54,697 nucleotides of DNA from contig CAMKJU010000017.1 in the NCBI GenBank assembly GCA_946413265.1, positions 1-54,697 of the forward strand, in the 5' to 3' direction. The notes beneath the pieces were generated by a model. The model had not been told where the DNA came from and made no database searches. It saw only the letters and a program-made list of their open reading frames with translations. Both the position numbers and the translations under genes were made by a program. This document shows positions 16,842 to 25,165 of this stretch, in pieces. Each line of letters starts with the position of its first letter. Within the stretch, counting starts at the first letter, position 1. This DNA is from an uncultured Lentisphaerota bacterium (GTDB taxonomy: Bacteria > Verrucomicrobiota > Kiritimatiellia > RFP12 > UBA1067).

Positions 16842-19079
16842 ATGCCACTCGGAATCAACGGATACAACGACGCATTCAAGGCCTTCACCGACTTCGCGAC
16901 GCAGGCGAAGAAGGGCTCTTCCATTGCGCAGATCGGCGGCGAGAAGAACACCGTCGCCGGCACCAGCCCGCTCGCGGGCCGGACGATCGTCGCGAAGACC
17001 GGATTCGACTTCATCGGCAACGTCGGCCGCCGCCAGGCATCGCGCGACGTGAACAACGAAGTGCGCGACCTCTTCAAGCAGGCGATCGCCGACCTGTTCC
17101 ACGGCGAGTCGAACATCCCGATGAGCGTCCTCGACGCGATGAAGCTCGCCGACTTCGGCAAGGGCAAGCCGCTCACCGCGCGGCGCATCCTCGCCGTCAA
17201 GGCCGCGATCGACCAGGCCGCGGCCGCGGCGGACCAAGGCGCGGACGCGGCGGGCGGGATCGACGCGAAAATCGAGTCCGCCGTCGAGACATGCATGAAG
17301 AAATTCGGCAAGAAACCGAATGCCAAGGCCGAGCCGCTTGTCCGGATCGCGCTCGAGGCTTGCAACGGCGATGCCGACGTTATGGACATCGTGACGAAGA
17401 ACATCACCAAGAAAATCCTGTACACCGGAACCTCGGACTTGCGCACGGAGGCGGACATCCGGCAGAAGGTTGGAGACATCGCTGCCAGCCTGGAGGAGCT
17501 GAAAGCGGCCTCGAACGGCAATCCGGCGGTCGTGGCGGCGGGCAAGGCTTTTCTGATGGAACATGGCGGCAATACCCTCCCCAGAGGATTGTTCACGAAG
17601 ATGGCCGAGGCGGCCGCCAAGATTCCCCTCGACCAGATCCGCGACCTCTCCGCTTCCTCGCCGGCCCGGAGCATCCACAAGGCCGTCGCGGATCTCAACA
17701 GGGCGCTCGACGACGCGATGGTGTCCTCCGGCGTGGCGAACCATTTGGAAGCCCCCGAGGAGAGAACCAACGCCCGCCTTTTCCTGACAAGCGTGGCGAT
17801 GTCCCAGTGCAACCAGGTCGCGCTGCGGGACCTCCACAACATCTTGAATTCCAATACATCCAAGCAGCTGCTCGCCTTCTACCGCGAGTGCAGGACGGAG
17901 GACTTCCAGCAGCTCGACGGCCAGTCGGAGGACATCCGGAAGGGCGCAGAGTCCGTGGCCGACGAGTGCGAGCTCTGCCTGCGGGGGCTGGACGCCGCAG
18001 TCAATGAGAACATCAATCGGATGAATCCCTCCCAGCCGAAGATGAAGCCCATCCCCTTCATCGACGATAATCTCAACATGAGGGCTGTCGGCGGCGATAA
18101 AATGGTTTCCGACATCGTTTCCGCGGCCGAGGCCTACAACGCCAAGAGGACGGACGACTACATCAACGCGACCGTGACGGGAAGCGGACAGGGCGCGGAA
18201 GTCATGAAGAACCTTCTCCGGGCCAAGCTCGGCAACGCCAGCAAGCCGGAGGAAAAGCTCGGCAAAAGCCTGAGCGCCAACGCGAACGCCATGATGAACT
18301 GGAACATCTGCGGCGAAATGAAGAAGATCGTCACCGGCCAGGAATGCCAGTTCAAGGCGGACATCTATCGCGGCACCAACGTCACCCTGAAAAACGGCAA
18401 GAATACCTTCAAGCTCACTACGAAGTTCGAGACGGCCCGCGACGAACTGGCGCAGTTCGTCACGGGCGACGCCAACGCGACCTACGAGGGCCTCACCAAG
18501 GCCTCGGACAAGAACAAGGTCCACCTGCTGATGGCCATGATCTCCCAGGAGACGGAAAAGGCAGCGCAGATGGGCTCGAAAATCGCCATTGAACCACGAG
18601 AAAGCGATCAGGCGTTCGGGGAGTGGTTCGTCGGCGATCAGCAAAGCAGGAGCTACACGGTTGAAAAGCGCAGTGACGGGGGAATCGCACTCCATTACGT
18701 CATGGACAATCCGCTCACGGACATCAAGGACAATACCACGAACGACGGCTTGAATGACGAAATCACCGTTGGCGAAGGCAGCAGGTGGAAGTGCACGCTG
18801 GACTACACCTTGAAGGGCGACGAATTCAACCGCCTCGCGGACCTGGACTTCAGTAAATTCGACGACAGCGAGGGAGCGGCATTCTTCGAAGAAAAGGAGG
18901 ACATGCCCGACGGCACCCGGCAATTCCACGCGAACAAGCTGGAGCGGACAGTGGACACATTCGCGAAGGAGTTCAAGATCAACGCCAAAGAATGCATGAT
19001 GGACTTCACGATGAACCTGAAGCCGACCGTTGAGGAGGAGATCGCCGCGCAGCGCGACGCCGGCCCCATCGTCGCCTAG
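16842..19079 (+). CDS. Candidate type III secretion effector, LTARRI family (745 aa)
   Basis: The frame is open further upstream, but the ATG at 16842 has the AGGAGA leader and gives M-P-L-G-I-N, matching its paralogues. Residues 1-125 are the shared N-terminal module (FIGNVGR, NNEVRDLFKQAI, VLDAMKLADFGKG, PLTARRI). Residues about 143-360 are the helical domain shared with the protein at 14642. A middle segment (about 360-550) is specific to this protein. Residues about 553-742 are the C-terminal module: an LLMAMISQE helix, then beta strands. There is no signal peptide, membrane segment or catalytic motif that I recognise. It is a tandem paralogue of 14642, probably from gene duplication. Confidence 0.65.
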   Translation: MPLGINGYNDAFKAFTDFATQAKKGSSIAQIGGEKNTVAGTSPLAGRTIVAKTGFDFIGNVGRRQASRDVNNEVRDLFKQAIADLFHGESNIPMSVLDAMKLADFGKGKPLTARRILAVKAAIDQAAAAADQGADAAGGIDAKIESAVETCMKKFGKKPNAKAEPLVRIALEACNGDADVMDIVTKNITKKILYTGTSDLRTEADIRQKVGDIAASLEELKAASNGNPAVVAAGKAFLMEHGGNTLPRGLFTKMAEAAAKIPLDQIRDLSASSPARSIHKAVADLNRALDDAMVSSGVANHLEAPEERTNARLFLTSVAMSQCNQVALRDLHNILNSNTSKQLLAFYRECRTEDFQQLDGQSEDIRKGAESVADECELCLRGLDAAVNENINRMNPSQPKMKPIPFIDDNLNMRAVGGDKMVSDIVSAAEAYNAKRTDDYINATVTGSGQGAEVMKNLLRAKLGNASKPEEKLGKSLSANANAMMNWNICGEMKKIVTGQECQFKADIYRGTNVTLKNGKNTFKLTTKFETARDELAQFVTGDANATYEGLTKASDKNKVHLLMAMISQETEKAAQMGSKIAIEPRESDQAFGEWFVGDQQSRSYTVEKRSDGGIALHYVMDNPLTDIKDNTTNDGLNDEITVGEGSRWKCTLDYTLKGDEFNRLADLDFSKFDDSEGAAFFEEKEDMPDGTRQFHANKLERTVDTFAKEFKINAKECMMDFTMNLKPTVEEEIAAQRDAGPIVA

Positions 19080-19097
19080 CGGCAGCGCCCCGGCCCC

Positions 19098-19122
19098 TTT
19101 CAACTTTTCAACTTTTCAACTT
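19098..19122. repeat. TTTCAAC octamer array
   Basis: Three TTTCAACT units precede the AGGAGAACTCCC leader of the next effector gene. Confidence 0.75.
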
Positions 19123-19140
19123 CTAAACAGGAGAACTCCC

Positions 19141-22100
19141 ATGCCAAGCACCATAAACAACCAGAATCTTTTCCTGGACACGCAGTTCCAGCAGTTCGTC
19201 CAATTCGCCGAGGGCGCGGTCGCGGCCGGCAAGGAGAAGGCGGTCGCTCGCCTCTCCGAGAGCGAACTGGGCGGGATCGTCAACCGCACCATCAAGCCCA
19301 CGTCCGCCGACTGGGTCGGCATCGGTGTGGGGCGCCTCGCCAGCCTGAAGAAAGCCAACAACATCACCCGCGAGGCGTTCATGAATGCGGTCGGCAACAT
19401 GTTCGGCGGGGTTGACCACATCCCCGACAACGTGAAGGATGCCATGAAGATGCAGGACTACGGGAAGGGCAGGCCCCTCACGGCCCGGCGCATCCTCGCC
19501 GTCAAGGCCGCGATCGACGCCGTCAAGCTCGCGACCTTCCAGTCGGCGGATGCTGGGGGGATTGCGCTCAACATGGGCTTCGTGAAGTCCGAGTTCCCGA
19601 AGCTCGCGCGCACCGCGCACTTCTATGCCCAGGCGACCGGCCTGTCAGAGCTGGAAGCTCTGACGGCCGTCGCAGAGCCGAACTCCAAGCCCAACCGCCT
19701 CATGCAATACGGCGGGCGCTTCCTTGACAATGCGGAGAACTTTGCGAACGGCCTCCGCCTCTTGGATTCCTTCAAGGACTGGTTCACGGCGGTGCGCGAA
19801 ACGAAGAATGCGGACGGCAATTCGTTCGCCAATGCGCAATCGTTCACCGACCTCAACTTCTATTCCCACCACGCAACCCATGACACCTCGGCCGGCTTCG
19901 AGCGCTTTGTGTTCGAGGAACTGGCGATCAACGGCGCGCACGACCTCTCCGGGACCGACCCCGAGAAGCTCTTCGGGATGAAGGACAACGCGGCGATGCG
20001 CTTCTTCGGCACCAACCGCCAGGCCCACTTCACGGGCGTTATGGTGTCCGTGCCGCCGGAGAAGCGCGGCGCGATCTTCGCCGTCTTCGACAAGCTCTCG
20101 AAGCCGCTGCCGGAGACGAAGGAGGACGCGAAGGCGTTCTACGCCATGCCCCTCGTCGAACGCGGCGTCAGGGATTCCAGCCTCGTCATCTGCCGCATCC
20201 TGCGCCACCTGCCCGAAATCGAATCGCTCATGGCGAAAGGAGAGCTCACCGAGGCGAACATCGTCAAGACCCTTTGCCCCGACATGCCCTCGCACGACTG
20301 GACGATCGGCGGACTCAACGAGTTCACGCACAACGTTGACGATGTCGCCAAGACGAAAATGCGCGATCTCGGCCTGGACGAAGACAATGTCGAAGACCTC
20401 GGCCAGAATATCCGGCTCGTGATGGAAGAGACGTGCTGCACGGTCGACGAGGCCGTGGAAGCCGTCAGGACCGGCAAGCGCGTCGCCCCGCCGAAATACA
20501 TGACCAACGCGACGTATGACATTTACAAGTTGGACGGCACCACGAAGGCCGCGCGCGCCCAGCTCGACGGCGACGGGGCGGGCGACCTCTTTCGCGCCTA
20601 CGACTACGGCGCGGCGGACGACCCCCAGAACAAGGACAAATTCTTCATCAAGGACAAGGATTCTCTCGCCTTTGGCTTCACCTTCCCCGACGGCACCTCG
20701 CTCAAGGCCAACGCGGGCGTCCACAAGGGCAACATCCCTCAGATCCTCGACAAGCTCGAATCGCTCGCGGGCAGGGTGCACCCTCGCCAGCAGACGGCGC
20801 TCCTGTTCGCCGTCTCGCAAGCGGGCATCTGCGCGCTCAAGGGCGGTCTTGAGACATACGGCATCGCCTCTTCCGAACACGCCGCCGTCGATTTCACGCT
20901 CTCCAGGAACGACAAGACGGGAGACATCACGATTCGCTACACCAGCCCCAAGAAGCTGCCGTTCTCCTTCGAGTGGACCGCCACGATCAATGTCGACGGC
21001 ACCGTTAGCACCACCCCGCTGTATTTCATGTCAGAGGAGTCCCGCCGCTTTGAAGAGACCGTCGTCAAGGATAAGGCGCTAGCCACCGGCTACAACAAGG
21101 CCGAACTTCCGATGCTCGCGAAGGCGTTCGCGTTCATCAGGACCGTGACCGGCTGCAGCGACGATGAGGCGCTCAAGAAAACGCTCGATCCGCAAAGCCG
21201 CGAGCGTCGGCTCTTCGACTATGGCGGACGCTTCGCCCAGAATGCCGAAAACTTCGCCGACGGACTGAAGCTCATGGATACGTTCGCCGCGTGGCATGAC
21301 AACCTCACCGAAGGGTACAACGCCATCAGGCAGAGTGGCACGAGCTTGGATGGATACGACTACACCATCGCCGACACGCCGTCTAAGCTCAATGTCGATT
21401 CCAACGCAATAAACGGCAGGGACGCACTGGAGAAGTTCGTCTTCGAGTCGATTGCCGCCAATCCCTCGGCGAATCTCAAGGAGACGGACGGCGAGAAGAT
21501 ATTCGGCTTCGCGAACAACGGCGCGAGCCGCTTCGTCGGCCAGGGCTTCACCGGTTCGTGCTGCAACACGGTGGCCAACATCCCGCCCGCGAAGCGCGAA
21601 TGCGTCTTCAAGGTGTTCGACCTCTTCTGTCCGATGTGCAGGACCGCCGAAGACAAGTCGATTCCGGTCAAGAACCGCCAGCTGATTCCGAGCGACAGGA
21701 CGCGTCTTCTCGGTCGTATCCTGCGCCACCTCGACGATGTCATCGCGCTTGACGCGGAAGGCCAGCTCACCGCAGAGAACTTCATCAGGGTGTGTCTCCC
21801 CGACATGGTCAAGGCGGGTGCGACCGGAGACTGGGACTTCAAGGCACTCGGCGCATTCTTCAACAGCATGGATGACGAACTGAACGAAAACCACTCCAAG
21901 ATCGCAAACGTCGCCTCGCTCGTTTTCGAGACGACGGGCGGCACGGTCGACGAAGTCGTGGATTTCCTCGAGAACGGCAAGCCCCTTCCGCCCGCGCAGT
22001 ACGCCTCGCAGGGCCAGATGCCGATCGATGAGCTCGAGACGGTCGAGGGTGGTTTCAAGATGATCAAGGCAGACCTGGACCGTCCGGGCGGCTACAACTA

Positions 22101-22515
22101 CAATGGCTCACAGGAACCTCTCCTGAAGGGCGGCCCCGACGCAGGATTCGGCTTTACCTTCCCGGGCGAGGACCGCTTCGTCACGAACCACACGCAAACA
22201 GGCACGGCCAACATCTCCAAGGTGCGGGACAAGGTCGTGGAGATGTGCGGAAGCATCCATCCGAAGCAGGCCAGTAACGTGATGCTCATGCTTAGCCAGT
22301 CCGGCCTCGGCCCGCTCAACCGCGGGCTCATGCAGTACAACATTTTCTCTTCCGAGCACAGCGCTGTGGACTACACCCTCTCGAAGGACGACGAGACGGG
22401 TGACATCACGATTCGCTACACCAGCCCCACGGAGCTGCCGATTGCCTTCGAGTGGACCGCCACGGTCAAGACCGACGGCGCCATGAGCACCACGCCGATC
22501 GTCGTGCACGAATGA
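19141..22515 (+). CDS. Candidate type III secretion effector with tandem duplication (1124 aa)
   Basis: The ATG at 19141 follows AGGAGA and gives M-P-S-T-I-N as in the paralogues; the open frame upstream is not needed. Residues 1-130 are the shared N-terminal module (WVGIGVGR, NMFGGVDHIP, DAMKMQDYGKG, PLTARRI). The rest is two tandem copies of a roughly 480-residue unit (about 144-635 and 648-1124). Matching landmarks in the two copies are YGGRFLDNAENFANGL/YGGRFAQNAENFADGL, CRILRHL/GRILRHL, FGFTFPDG/FGFTFPGE and SSEHAAVDFTLS/SSEHSAVDYTLS. Each copy ends in the family's C-terminal beta module, with GDITIRYTSP in both. It sits directly before a CesT-like gene. Function unknown. Confidence 0.68.
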   Translation: MPSTINNQNLFLDTQFQQFVQFAEGAVAAGKEKAVARLSESELGGIVNRTIKPTSADWVGIGVGRLASLKKANNITREAFMNAVGNMFGGVDHIPDNVKDAMKMQDYGKGRPLTARRILAVKAAIDAVKLATFQSADAGGIALNMGFVKSEFPKLARTAHFYAQATGLSELEALTAVAEPNSKPNRLMQYGGRFLDNAENFANGLRLLDSFKDWFTAVRETKNADGNSFANAQSFTDLNFYSHHATHDTSAGFERFVFEELAINGAHDLSGTDPEKLFGMKDNAAMRFFGTNRQAHFTGVMVSVPPEKRGAIFAVFDKLSKPLPETKEDAKAFYAMPLVERGVRDSSLVICRILRHLPEIESLMAKGELTEANIVKTLCPDMPSHDWTIGGLNEFTHNVDDVAKTKMRDLGLDEDNVEDLGQNIRLVMEETCCTVDEAVEAVRTGKRVAPPKYMTNATYDIYKLDGTTKAARAQLDGDGAGDLFRAYDYGAADDPQNKDKFFIKDKDSLAFGFTFPDGTSLKANAGVHKGNIPQILDKLESLAGRVHPRQQTALLFAVSQAGICALKGGLETYGIASSEHAAVDFTLSRNDKTGDITIRYTSPKKLPFSFEWTATINVDGTVSTTPLYFMSEESRRFEETVVKDKALATGYNKAELPMLAKAFAFIRTVTGCSDDEALKKTLDPQSRERRLFDYGGRFAQNAENFADGLKLMDTFAAWHDNLTEGYNAIRQSGTSLDGYDYTIADTPSKLNVDSNAINGRDALEKFVFESIAANPSANLKETDGEKIFGFANNGASRFVGQGFTGSCCNTVANIPPAKRECVFKVFDLFCPMCRTAEDKSIPVKNRQLIPSDRTRLLGRILRHLDDVIALDAEGQLTAENFIRVCLPDMVKAGATGDWDFKALGAFFNSMDDELNENHSKIANVASLVFETTGGTVDEVVDFLENGKPLPPAQYASQGQMPIDELETVEGGFKMIKADLDRPGGYNYNGSQEPLLKGGPDAGFGFTFPGEDRFVTNHTQTGTANISKVRDKVVEMCGSIHPKQASNVMLMLSQSGLGPLNRGLMQYNIFSSEHSAVDYTLSKDDETGDITIRYTSPTELPIAFEWTATVKTDGAMSTTPIVVHE

Positions 22516-22571
22516 GCACTTGAACCAGCCAACGCAACTTTCGACAACTTGGCAATAAGGAGAGGCCAACC

Positions 22572-23048
22572 ATGGAACTGAACGAACTGATGTCCTCGTT
22601 TGCGGAAAAACTCGGAATCGAAGGGATCGAAGTCAAGGACGGCATCTGCTCCATGACGATCGACGACATCCCGATGGAATTCACGGAGTCGCCCGGCGGA
22701 GAGGCCGTGATCGGCATCGCCGTCATCGGCGAACCGCCGCCGGAGAAGCGCGAGGCCTTCTACGAGATGCTTCTCGAGGCGAACACGCAGGTGTACGGGA
22801 CGCTTGGCGTCGCCTTGTCGAAGCTGCCGGACACCGGCGAGATCGCCCTTATCGGCGGCCTTCCGTTCAAGGACCTGGAGGTGAAGGAGTTCTGCAAGAG
22901 CCTGGACGAGTTCGTCAGCAAGGCCGAGGAATGGCGCGAGACGGTGGAGAACTTCCGTCCCGCCGCGGAAGAAGCCGCCGTCCGTGACGAGGAAGCGGCC
23001 CAGTTTATGAAGTTCGGCGGGAACGGCCCCGGCTTCATGAGCGTCTAG
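22572..23048 (+). CDS. CesT-like type III secretion chaperone (second copy)
   Basis: 158 residues, paralogous along its length to the protein at 14089: the same N-terminal helix (MELNELMSSFAEKLGI), ICSMTIDDIPMEF strands, GEPPPEKREAFYEMLLEAN, DTGEIALIG and the terminal helix EEWRETVENFRPAAEEAA. Length, acidity and fold order fit CesT-family class I chaperones. The SD AAGGAGAGG fixes the start. It lies 56 bp after the 1124-residue effector candidate, its likely partner. The chaperone function is known for the family; the partner is inferred from order. Confidence 0.78.
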   Translation: MELNELMSSFAEKLGIEGIEVKDGICSMTIDDIPMEFTESPGGEAVIGIAVIGEPPPEKREAFYEMLLEANTQVYGTLGVALSKLPDTGEIALIGGLPFKDLEVKEFCKSLDEFVSKAEEWRETVENFRPAAEEAAVRDEEAAQFMKFGGNGPGFMSV

Positions 23049-23139
23049 GCGCGAGTTTGTGTGCTACTATCGCTGGAAAGATGAAATAGTAGACATGAAA
23101 GTTGACGTCTCCGAGAAGTTGTTGATGAATTGAGGAGGT

Positions 23140-23246
23140 TTGCCAATGTTGCCAGTGTTGCTAATGTTGCCAGTTGTCAATGTTGCCAATGCCCAATTGG
23201 GAGTTGGGAATTGTAATTGGCAACATTTCCACATTGGCAACATTCT
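23140..23246. repeat. TTGCCAATG repeat with dyad symmetry, copy 2
   Basis: Units TTGCCAATG, TTGCCAGTG, TTGCTAATG, TTGCCAGTTG and TTGCCAATG are followed by a CCCAATTGGG centre and the complementary ATTGGCAACATT arms. It is related to the copy at 12446-12520. Here the repeat overlaps the 5' end of a gene and is in frame with it. Confidence 0.7.
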
Positions 23247-23733
23247 CAAGAGCCTCCTTTGCTTTTTGATGCTAGCCCTCGTTGCGCGCGCGGAGCCGGG
23301 CTATACGAATCATGCGGGGAACGTGGTTTCGGGGTGGCCGGTCAAGCTTACGGCGACGCAGGTCATGCTGGCGGAGGGCGGCTCTCCGGGGCGGCTCGGC
23401 GGGACGCCTCGCCCTACCTGCGTTGACCAACCACCAACTACCAACTACCAACTAACCACCACCTACCCTCTCTCCATCTTCCCCGAATCGGAGCAGCGGC
23501 GGATCGCGGTGGACTTCGGCCAGCCGCGCGTGCCGGTTGCCGTGAAGCGGGCGATCACCGGGGCGGAGAAGGCAATGGCGCGTTCGCGCAAGCGGGCGGA
23601 GAAGGGGCTCTGCACGAAGGAGGAGAGCGACGCCTTCTGCGCGAAGTCCGCCGCCGCGCTCAAAAGCTATCTGGACAAGCAGGTCCAGTCGGGCGTCATC
23701 ACCGCCGGCGAACGAAAAGCGCTCGGGTTGTAA
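23146..23733 (+). CDS. Small secreted protein, paralogue A, with repeat-derived N-terminus
   Basis: A strong SD (GAGGAGG, 23132-23138) lies 7 bases before the ATG at 23146. The first 35 residues are encoded by the TTGCCAATG repeat and read like a signal peptide (MLPVLLMLPVV..VANA). A second hydrophobic stretch (KSLLCFLMLALVARA) aligns with the true signal peptide of paralogue B at 45037. The mature part starts GYTNHAGNVVSGWPVKLTATQV, as in B. After a variable linker containing a GC palindrome and ACCAACT repeats comes a conserved basic helical domain (PESEQRRIAVDFGQPRVPV, then KAMARSRKRAEKG, two Cys). 160 bp of this domain are identical to paralogue B. Family and function unknown. It could also start at an unusual codon inside the repeat. 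Confidence 0.6.
   Translation: MLPVLLMLPVVNVANAQLGVGNCNWQHFHIGNILKSLLCFLMLALVARAEPGYTNHAGNVVSGWPVKLTATQVMLAEGGSPGRLGGTPRPTCVDQPPTTNYQLTTTYPLSIFPESEQRRIAVDFGQPRVPVAVKRAITGAEKAMARSRKRAEKGLCTKEESDAFCAKSAAALKSYLDKQVQSGVITAGERKALGL
23393..23413. repeat. GC-rich palindrome inserted in frame
   Basis: The stem is GGC-TC-GGCG with CGCC-TC-GCC around the loop GGA. It lies in the linker of the small secreted protein and ends in GCCCTACC, a flank also found beside the copy at 42410. At the corresponding position paralogue B carries a different palindrome (45193-45214). Confidence 0.6.
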
Positions 23734-23799
23734 CCTTTCCCCTCGCGCCGTGTATACAGGACGTAGGCGACCGCGCCCCAGTGCAAATCCGTTTGCTGA

Positions 23800-23816
23800 T
23801 TCAACTTTTCAACTCA
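23800..23816. repeat. TTTCAAC repeat, two units
   Basis: TTCAACTTTTCAACT lies directly before the AAGGAG of the next effector gene, as at 14577, 16801 and 19098. Confidence 0.6.
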
Positions 23817-23831
23817 TCAAGGAGATAAATC

Positions 23832-25148
23832 ATGGCGATTGAAATAAACAACGCGATGTACCGGCAGTTTGCCAAATTCGCAGAGAACGAGAGCTCTAGG
23901 AGCATCGCCCAGATCAGCGAGACGGATTCTCCGGGCGGCAAGCGCATGAAGATACTCCCGACGAAGCACTGGGACTTCATCGGCAACGTCGGCCGCAGCA
24001 AGATCAAGGCGGAGGCAAACGACGCCGTACGCGAGCTCTTCCGTAATGCAATCGCGGAAATATTCGGCGGCGTAGATAAGATCCCTGAATCCGTCCTCTC
24101 TGCGATGAAGCTCGTCGACTATGGCAAGGGCAAGCCTCTGACCGCCAGACGCATCAGGGTTGTCGACGCAGCCGTAAAGGCGGAATTCGAGCGCAAGGCG
24201 GCCGAAGCCGCGGCCCTCGCGCCGCAGCTGGGCTTTTCTGGCAAGACGGGCGGCCAAATCGCCGCCGTCTGCGTGCCGGAGAGCGGCCTTGTGGAATGTG
24301 ATGACCCTGCGGCCGAACTCAAGCGCCGTATGGACAAAAATTGCACGGGACGCATGGTCTACAACGCCTTCGACAATCTTTGCAATGTCTCCGGCAAGAC
24401 GCACGTCACGAAGTGTCTCGTCGAACCGAACGAATCCTTCCGCAAGGATTTCATGCGCGACGCCAAGGTTACGATCGACAACGTCACATACAGCATCCCG
24501 CTGGGCGGTTCGGATGAAGAAAAAGAAAAGGCGTTCGTGAAAGTGTGCGACGCATTCGTCAAGTTTGCCACGGGCGACAAGAACGCCACGTTCGCAAAGG
24601 CCTCCAAGGCAGACAAGATAAAGGCGAACACTCTGATGGGCTATGCCTGCCAGCGCGTGGACGCCAACGTAATGGGCGGCGTCGGCACCGCGTTCAACGC
24701 AGGTCCGGGGAATGCGCGTTTCTCCACCACCAGTCTCGGAGCGCGCGTCCAGACGTACGCGTTTTCGAAAGACGAGACGGGGAATATCAAATTCGAATAT
24801 TCGTTCGACTTTACGGGCGTATTGTTCACTCTGAACAATTCGCAGAATTCGCCCACGTTCCTCGTCGACACTTCCGCCACGGCAAACTATTCGCTTAAGG
24901 CGACAATCCCTGCGGCCAAGTTCGACACGTTCGCCAACGCCGACTGGGATGCGCTCGCCGACGACACAATCATCAAGCTCAAGGCGAAGGCGAACGACAT
25001 GAAAGAAGGTTGGCTCGACGATGTCGTGAACGGAATCCCGCAGGAATACCGTCTTGATTTGCAAGACGTCGACGCCACCTTCAGCGTCCACACCGACAAT
25101 GCTTCCGATCGCATGCCGGAGCGCCGACAGACGGCAGTTAACAATTAG
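23832..25148 (+). CDS. Candidate type III secretion effector, LTARRI family (438 aa)
   Basis: The start is supported by AAGGAGATAAATC and gives M-A-I-E-I-N. Residues 1-115 are the shared N-terminal module (DFIGNVGR, NDAVRELFRNAI, IFGGVDKIPESV, AMKLVDYGKG, PLTARRI). The middle is short, and the C-terminal part (about 260-430) is the family module: a helix followed by strands that include ETGNIKFEYSFDF, aligning with ETGDITIRYTSP of the 1124-residue protein. This is the smallest complete member and the clearest view of the two conserved ends. No signal peptide. The 98-bp gap before it holds the TTCAAC repeat and no clear promoter. It is not directly next to a chaperone gene. Confidence 0.65.
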   Translation: MAIEINNAMYRQFAKFAENESSRSIAQISETDSPGGKRMKILPTKHWDFIGNVGRSKIKAEANDAVRELFRNAIAEIFGGVDKIPESVLSAMKLVDYGKGKPLTARRIRVVDAAVKAEFERKAAEAAALAPQLGFSGKTGGQIAAVCVPESGLVECDDPAAELKRRMDKNCTGRMVYNAFDNLCNVSGKTHVTKCLVEPNESFRKDFMRDAKVTIDNVTYSIPLGGSDEEKEKAFVKVCDAFVKFATGDKNATFAKASKADKIKANTLMGYACQRVDANVMGGVGTAFNAGPGNARFSTTSLGARVQTYAFSKDETGNIKFEYSFDFTGVLFTLNNSQNSPTFLVDTSATANYSLKATIPAAKFDTFANADWDALADDTIIKLKAKANDMKEGWLDDVVNGIPQEYRLDLQDVDATFSVHTDNASDRMPERRQTAVNN

Positions 25149-25165
25149 CACACGGCAGTGACCAT

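Noticed and set aside
14577-19122. TTTCAAC arrays as a CRISPR array.
   Set aside because: The units are 7-8 bp without spacers, and no cas genes are present.
19030-19140. Upstream extension of the 1124-residue gene through the TTTCAAC array.
   Set aside because: The ATG at 19141 has the conserved AGGAGA leader and the family's M-x-x-x-I-N start; the extension would translate the repeat array and the end of the previous gene.
12610-25148. Type III secretion apparatus genes within the window.
   Set aside because: No ATPase, export-gate, needle or secretin gene is seen; only candidate substrates and chaperones are present.
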